From the NCBI GenBank assembly GCA_964418595.1, contig CAYQMF010000127.1, positions 1 through 18,598 of the forward strand: a stretch of DNA of 18,598 nucleotides, in the 5' to 3' direction. The stretch is from CAYQMF01 sp964418595. Its GTDB lineage: Bacteria; Planctomycetota; UBA1135; UBA2386. How positions within the stretch are numbered: position 1 is the stretch's first letter; each line of letters starts with the position of its first letter. The position numbers and the translations under genes were made by a program. Positions 17,342-18,598 of the stretch are shown here, in pieces. The notes beneath the pieces were generated by a model. It searched no databases. It had not been told where the DNA came from and saw only the letters and a program-made list of their open reading frames with translations.

Positions 17342-18478
17342 TCAGGCCTTGCGAGCGGGCCGTTGCCGCGGACGCAGCGGGGAGGCGAAGGCGAAGCGCA
17401 CGGCGTGGATCGGCGGCAGGTGCGCAGACAGGCACTCGAACCGGACGCCGGCATTCTCGCTCAGCCAGAGGCCGCCGGTGCTCGACCCCAGCGCCAGGGT
17501 GCGCCCGTCGGGCGCGAGGTCCAGCCCGTGGCGCAGGACCACGTCGTAGCTCTTCGCCGGCAGGCCCGTCGCGCGGCGCACGAACGTGGCCCCGCCATCA
17601 CGCGTCTGGATGACGACGAGGCGCGCGCCGACCGGCACGCGACACGTGTCGCTCATGGTCGGCACGAACCAGGCCGTGTCGGGGTCGGAGGGATGCGCCG
17701 CCACGGCGAACCCGAAGGCGGACGGTCGAACCCCCTTCACCTGGCGCCAGCGGACGCCGGCGTCGTCGCTCACGAAGATTCCGGCGCGATGCTGGCACCA
17801 CATCCGGTCCGGTGCCGCGGGGCACTGCACCAGGAGATGCGGGTCCGAGACCTCGGGGCGCTCACGCGAGGCCTTCGGTGCGTGCGCCGCCCGCAGGCCG
17901 TCGCCGATCGCAGTCCAGGTTGTTCCGTGATCCTCGCTGCGCCAGATGCCCCCGCACGAGATCGCCACCGTCACCACGCGCGGATCGCGCGGATCGACGC
18001 AGATGCTGTGCAGGCCCGGTGCCCCCTTGCCGCCGCCCGTCCACCGTGCCCGCTCCGGCCGATCCCAGAGTCCGCGCACGAGGTGCCACGAGTCGCCCCG
18101 GTCCTCGCTGTGGAACAGCCCGCCCGGCACGGTCCCACACCACAGCGCGCCAGGCATGCCCGGGTCGGGGGCGAGCGTCCAGATGGACGGCGGAGCGGCG
18201 CGGGCGCGATCGGCCTCGCGCGCGTCGTCCGACCTCGACACCGGATGGATGGGCGCCGCCACCTGCTGCCAGGTCTTGCCGTTGTCCTCGGATCGGTGCA
18301 GGGCCGGCCCTGCGTGCCGTCGCTCGATCGCGGCATAGAGCATGCCGTCGCGTGGGTCGCCCACCGCGAACGTCACCGACGCGCCGAGGAACACCGGCGG
18401 CATGAGTTCCCAGCCGAGCACGCCTCGCCGCGCGAGGAAGAGGCCCTTGTGGGTCGCGATCAGCAGGCGCGGGGACAT
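17342..18478 (-). CDS. Asp-box (BNR/sortilin-like) beta-propeller protein
   Basis: A 378-residue protein built of six Asp-box repeats spaced about 50-60 residues apart: SEDNGKTW (63-70), SEDRGDSW (124-131), SEDHGTTW (181-188), SDDAGVRW (237-244), TRDGGATF (292-299) and SENAGVRF (340-347). Such repeats mark six- or seven-bladed beta-propellers as in sialidases, sortilin and related glycosidase-like proteins. It lacks a signal peptide (MSPRLLIATHKGLFLARR), so it is probably cytoplasmic, and the sialidase catalytic arginines and FRIP motif are not evident; an enzymatic role is unproven. CCAGGAC precedes the ATG at 18478. The C-terminus is basic (LRPRQRPARKA). It lies upstream of the hybrid kinase on the same strand and may share its transcript. 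Confidence 0.8.
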   Translation of the reverse strand: MSPRLLIATHKGLFLARRGVLGWELMPPVFLGASVTFAVGDPRDGMLYAAIERRHAGPALHRSEDNGKTWQQVAAPIHPVSRSDDAREADRARAAPPSIWTLAPDPGMPGALWCGTVPGGLFHSEDRGDSWHLVRGLWDRPERARWTGGGKGAPGLHSICVDPRDPRVVTVAISCGGIWRSEDHGTTWTAIGDGLRAAHAPKASRERPEVSDPHLLVQCPAAPDRMWCQHRAGIFVSDDAGVRWRQVKGVRPSAFGFAVAAHPSDPDTAWFVPTMSDTCRVPVGARLVVIQTRDGGATFVRRATGLPAKSYDVVLRHGLDLAPDGRTLALGSSTGGLWLSENAGVRFECLSAHLPPIHAVRFAFASPLRPRQRPARKA

Positions 18479-18499
18479 GCGTCCTGGCCGGGGTCCGCC

Positions 18500-18598
18500 C
18501 TACCTGCCGCCCCCCGCGCGTCGCCGCGGGCCGCTGCGCACCGGCGTGTGGCCGCCCCGGCGCCCGGCGCCCGCGGCGCCACCGTGCCCCGCCCGAGC
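18500..18598 (-). CDS. Possible C-terminal tail of an Arg/Gly-rich protein (partial)
   Basis: On the minus strand a frame enters from the window edge and runs 32 codons to a TAG at 18502-18500, reading Arg/Gly/Ala-rich residues (for example AGRRGGHTPVRSG and PRRRAGGGR). Such basic tails end RNA-binding proteins, including DEAD-box helicases. The stop lies 21 bases before the propeller gene, the spacing expected in an operon. The stretch is short and the DNA very GC-rich, so chance is possible. Confidence 0.3.
   Translation of the reverse strand, partial: ARAGHGGAAGAGRRGGHTPVRSGPRRRAGGGR

Overview
This 18.6 kb window is a GC-rich (roughly 70%) bacterial chromosome segment packed with housekeeping genes, plus a few accessory secreted and sensory genes. 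There are no rRNA or tRNA genes, insertion sequences, phage genes or CRISPR arrays, and no intergenic gap exceeds about 155 bases. The best guess for the host is an uncultured Planctomycetota (inference). The reasons are the style of the secreted protein at 3899-4981, whose C-terminal half resembles secreted proteins remembered from that phylum, the ECF sigma module with attached secreted protein, and the mixed use of Shine-Dalgarno (SD) and SD-less starts. A phylogeny of AtpA, AtpB or HslU would settle it.

Layout. 1-3745 (minus strand) is the front half of an F-type ATP synthase operon, in the order atpZ, a four-helix AtpI-like protein, atpB, atpE, atpF, atpH, atpA (cut by the window edge). 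It is preceded by a good sigma-70-type promoter at 3778-3806. Diverging from it is a secreted protein of unknown function (3899-4981), followed by two small hairpins. hslU (5117-6535) follows without hslV. 6683-9162 is a likely three-gene unit: an ECF sigma factor, a small single-span membrane protein (probable anti-sigma factor), and a secreted 471-residue protein.

From 9179 the arrangement alternates. A coiled-coil lipoprotein (minus) lies head-to-head with a tightly coupled plus-strand trio: ndk, an NFACT/RqcH-type ribosome quality-control protein, and a TrmA/RlmD-type RNA uracil methyltransferase. Successive genes in the trio overlap by 4 bases. Next, a Nif3-family protein (minus, 13025-13831) and an Fpg/Nei-family DNA glycosylase (plus, 13867-14778) diverge from a 35-base gap. 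The last part is on the minus strand: a six-Asp-box beta-propeller protein (17342-18478), then a hybrid histidine kinase (14795-17293). A possible Arg/Gly-rich protein tail (18500-18598) lies just upstream of the propeller gene.

No clearly new multi-gene system is visible. The most interesting points are the ECF sigma/anti-sigma/secreted-protein module with a GGAACC promoter candidate, the coupled ndk-NFACT-methyltransferase operon with a Glu-Arg in place of the usual Asp-Arg in NFACT, the HslU pore loop GYHG with no neighbouring hslV, and the orphan hybrid kinase with a degenerate extra receiver.
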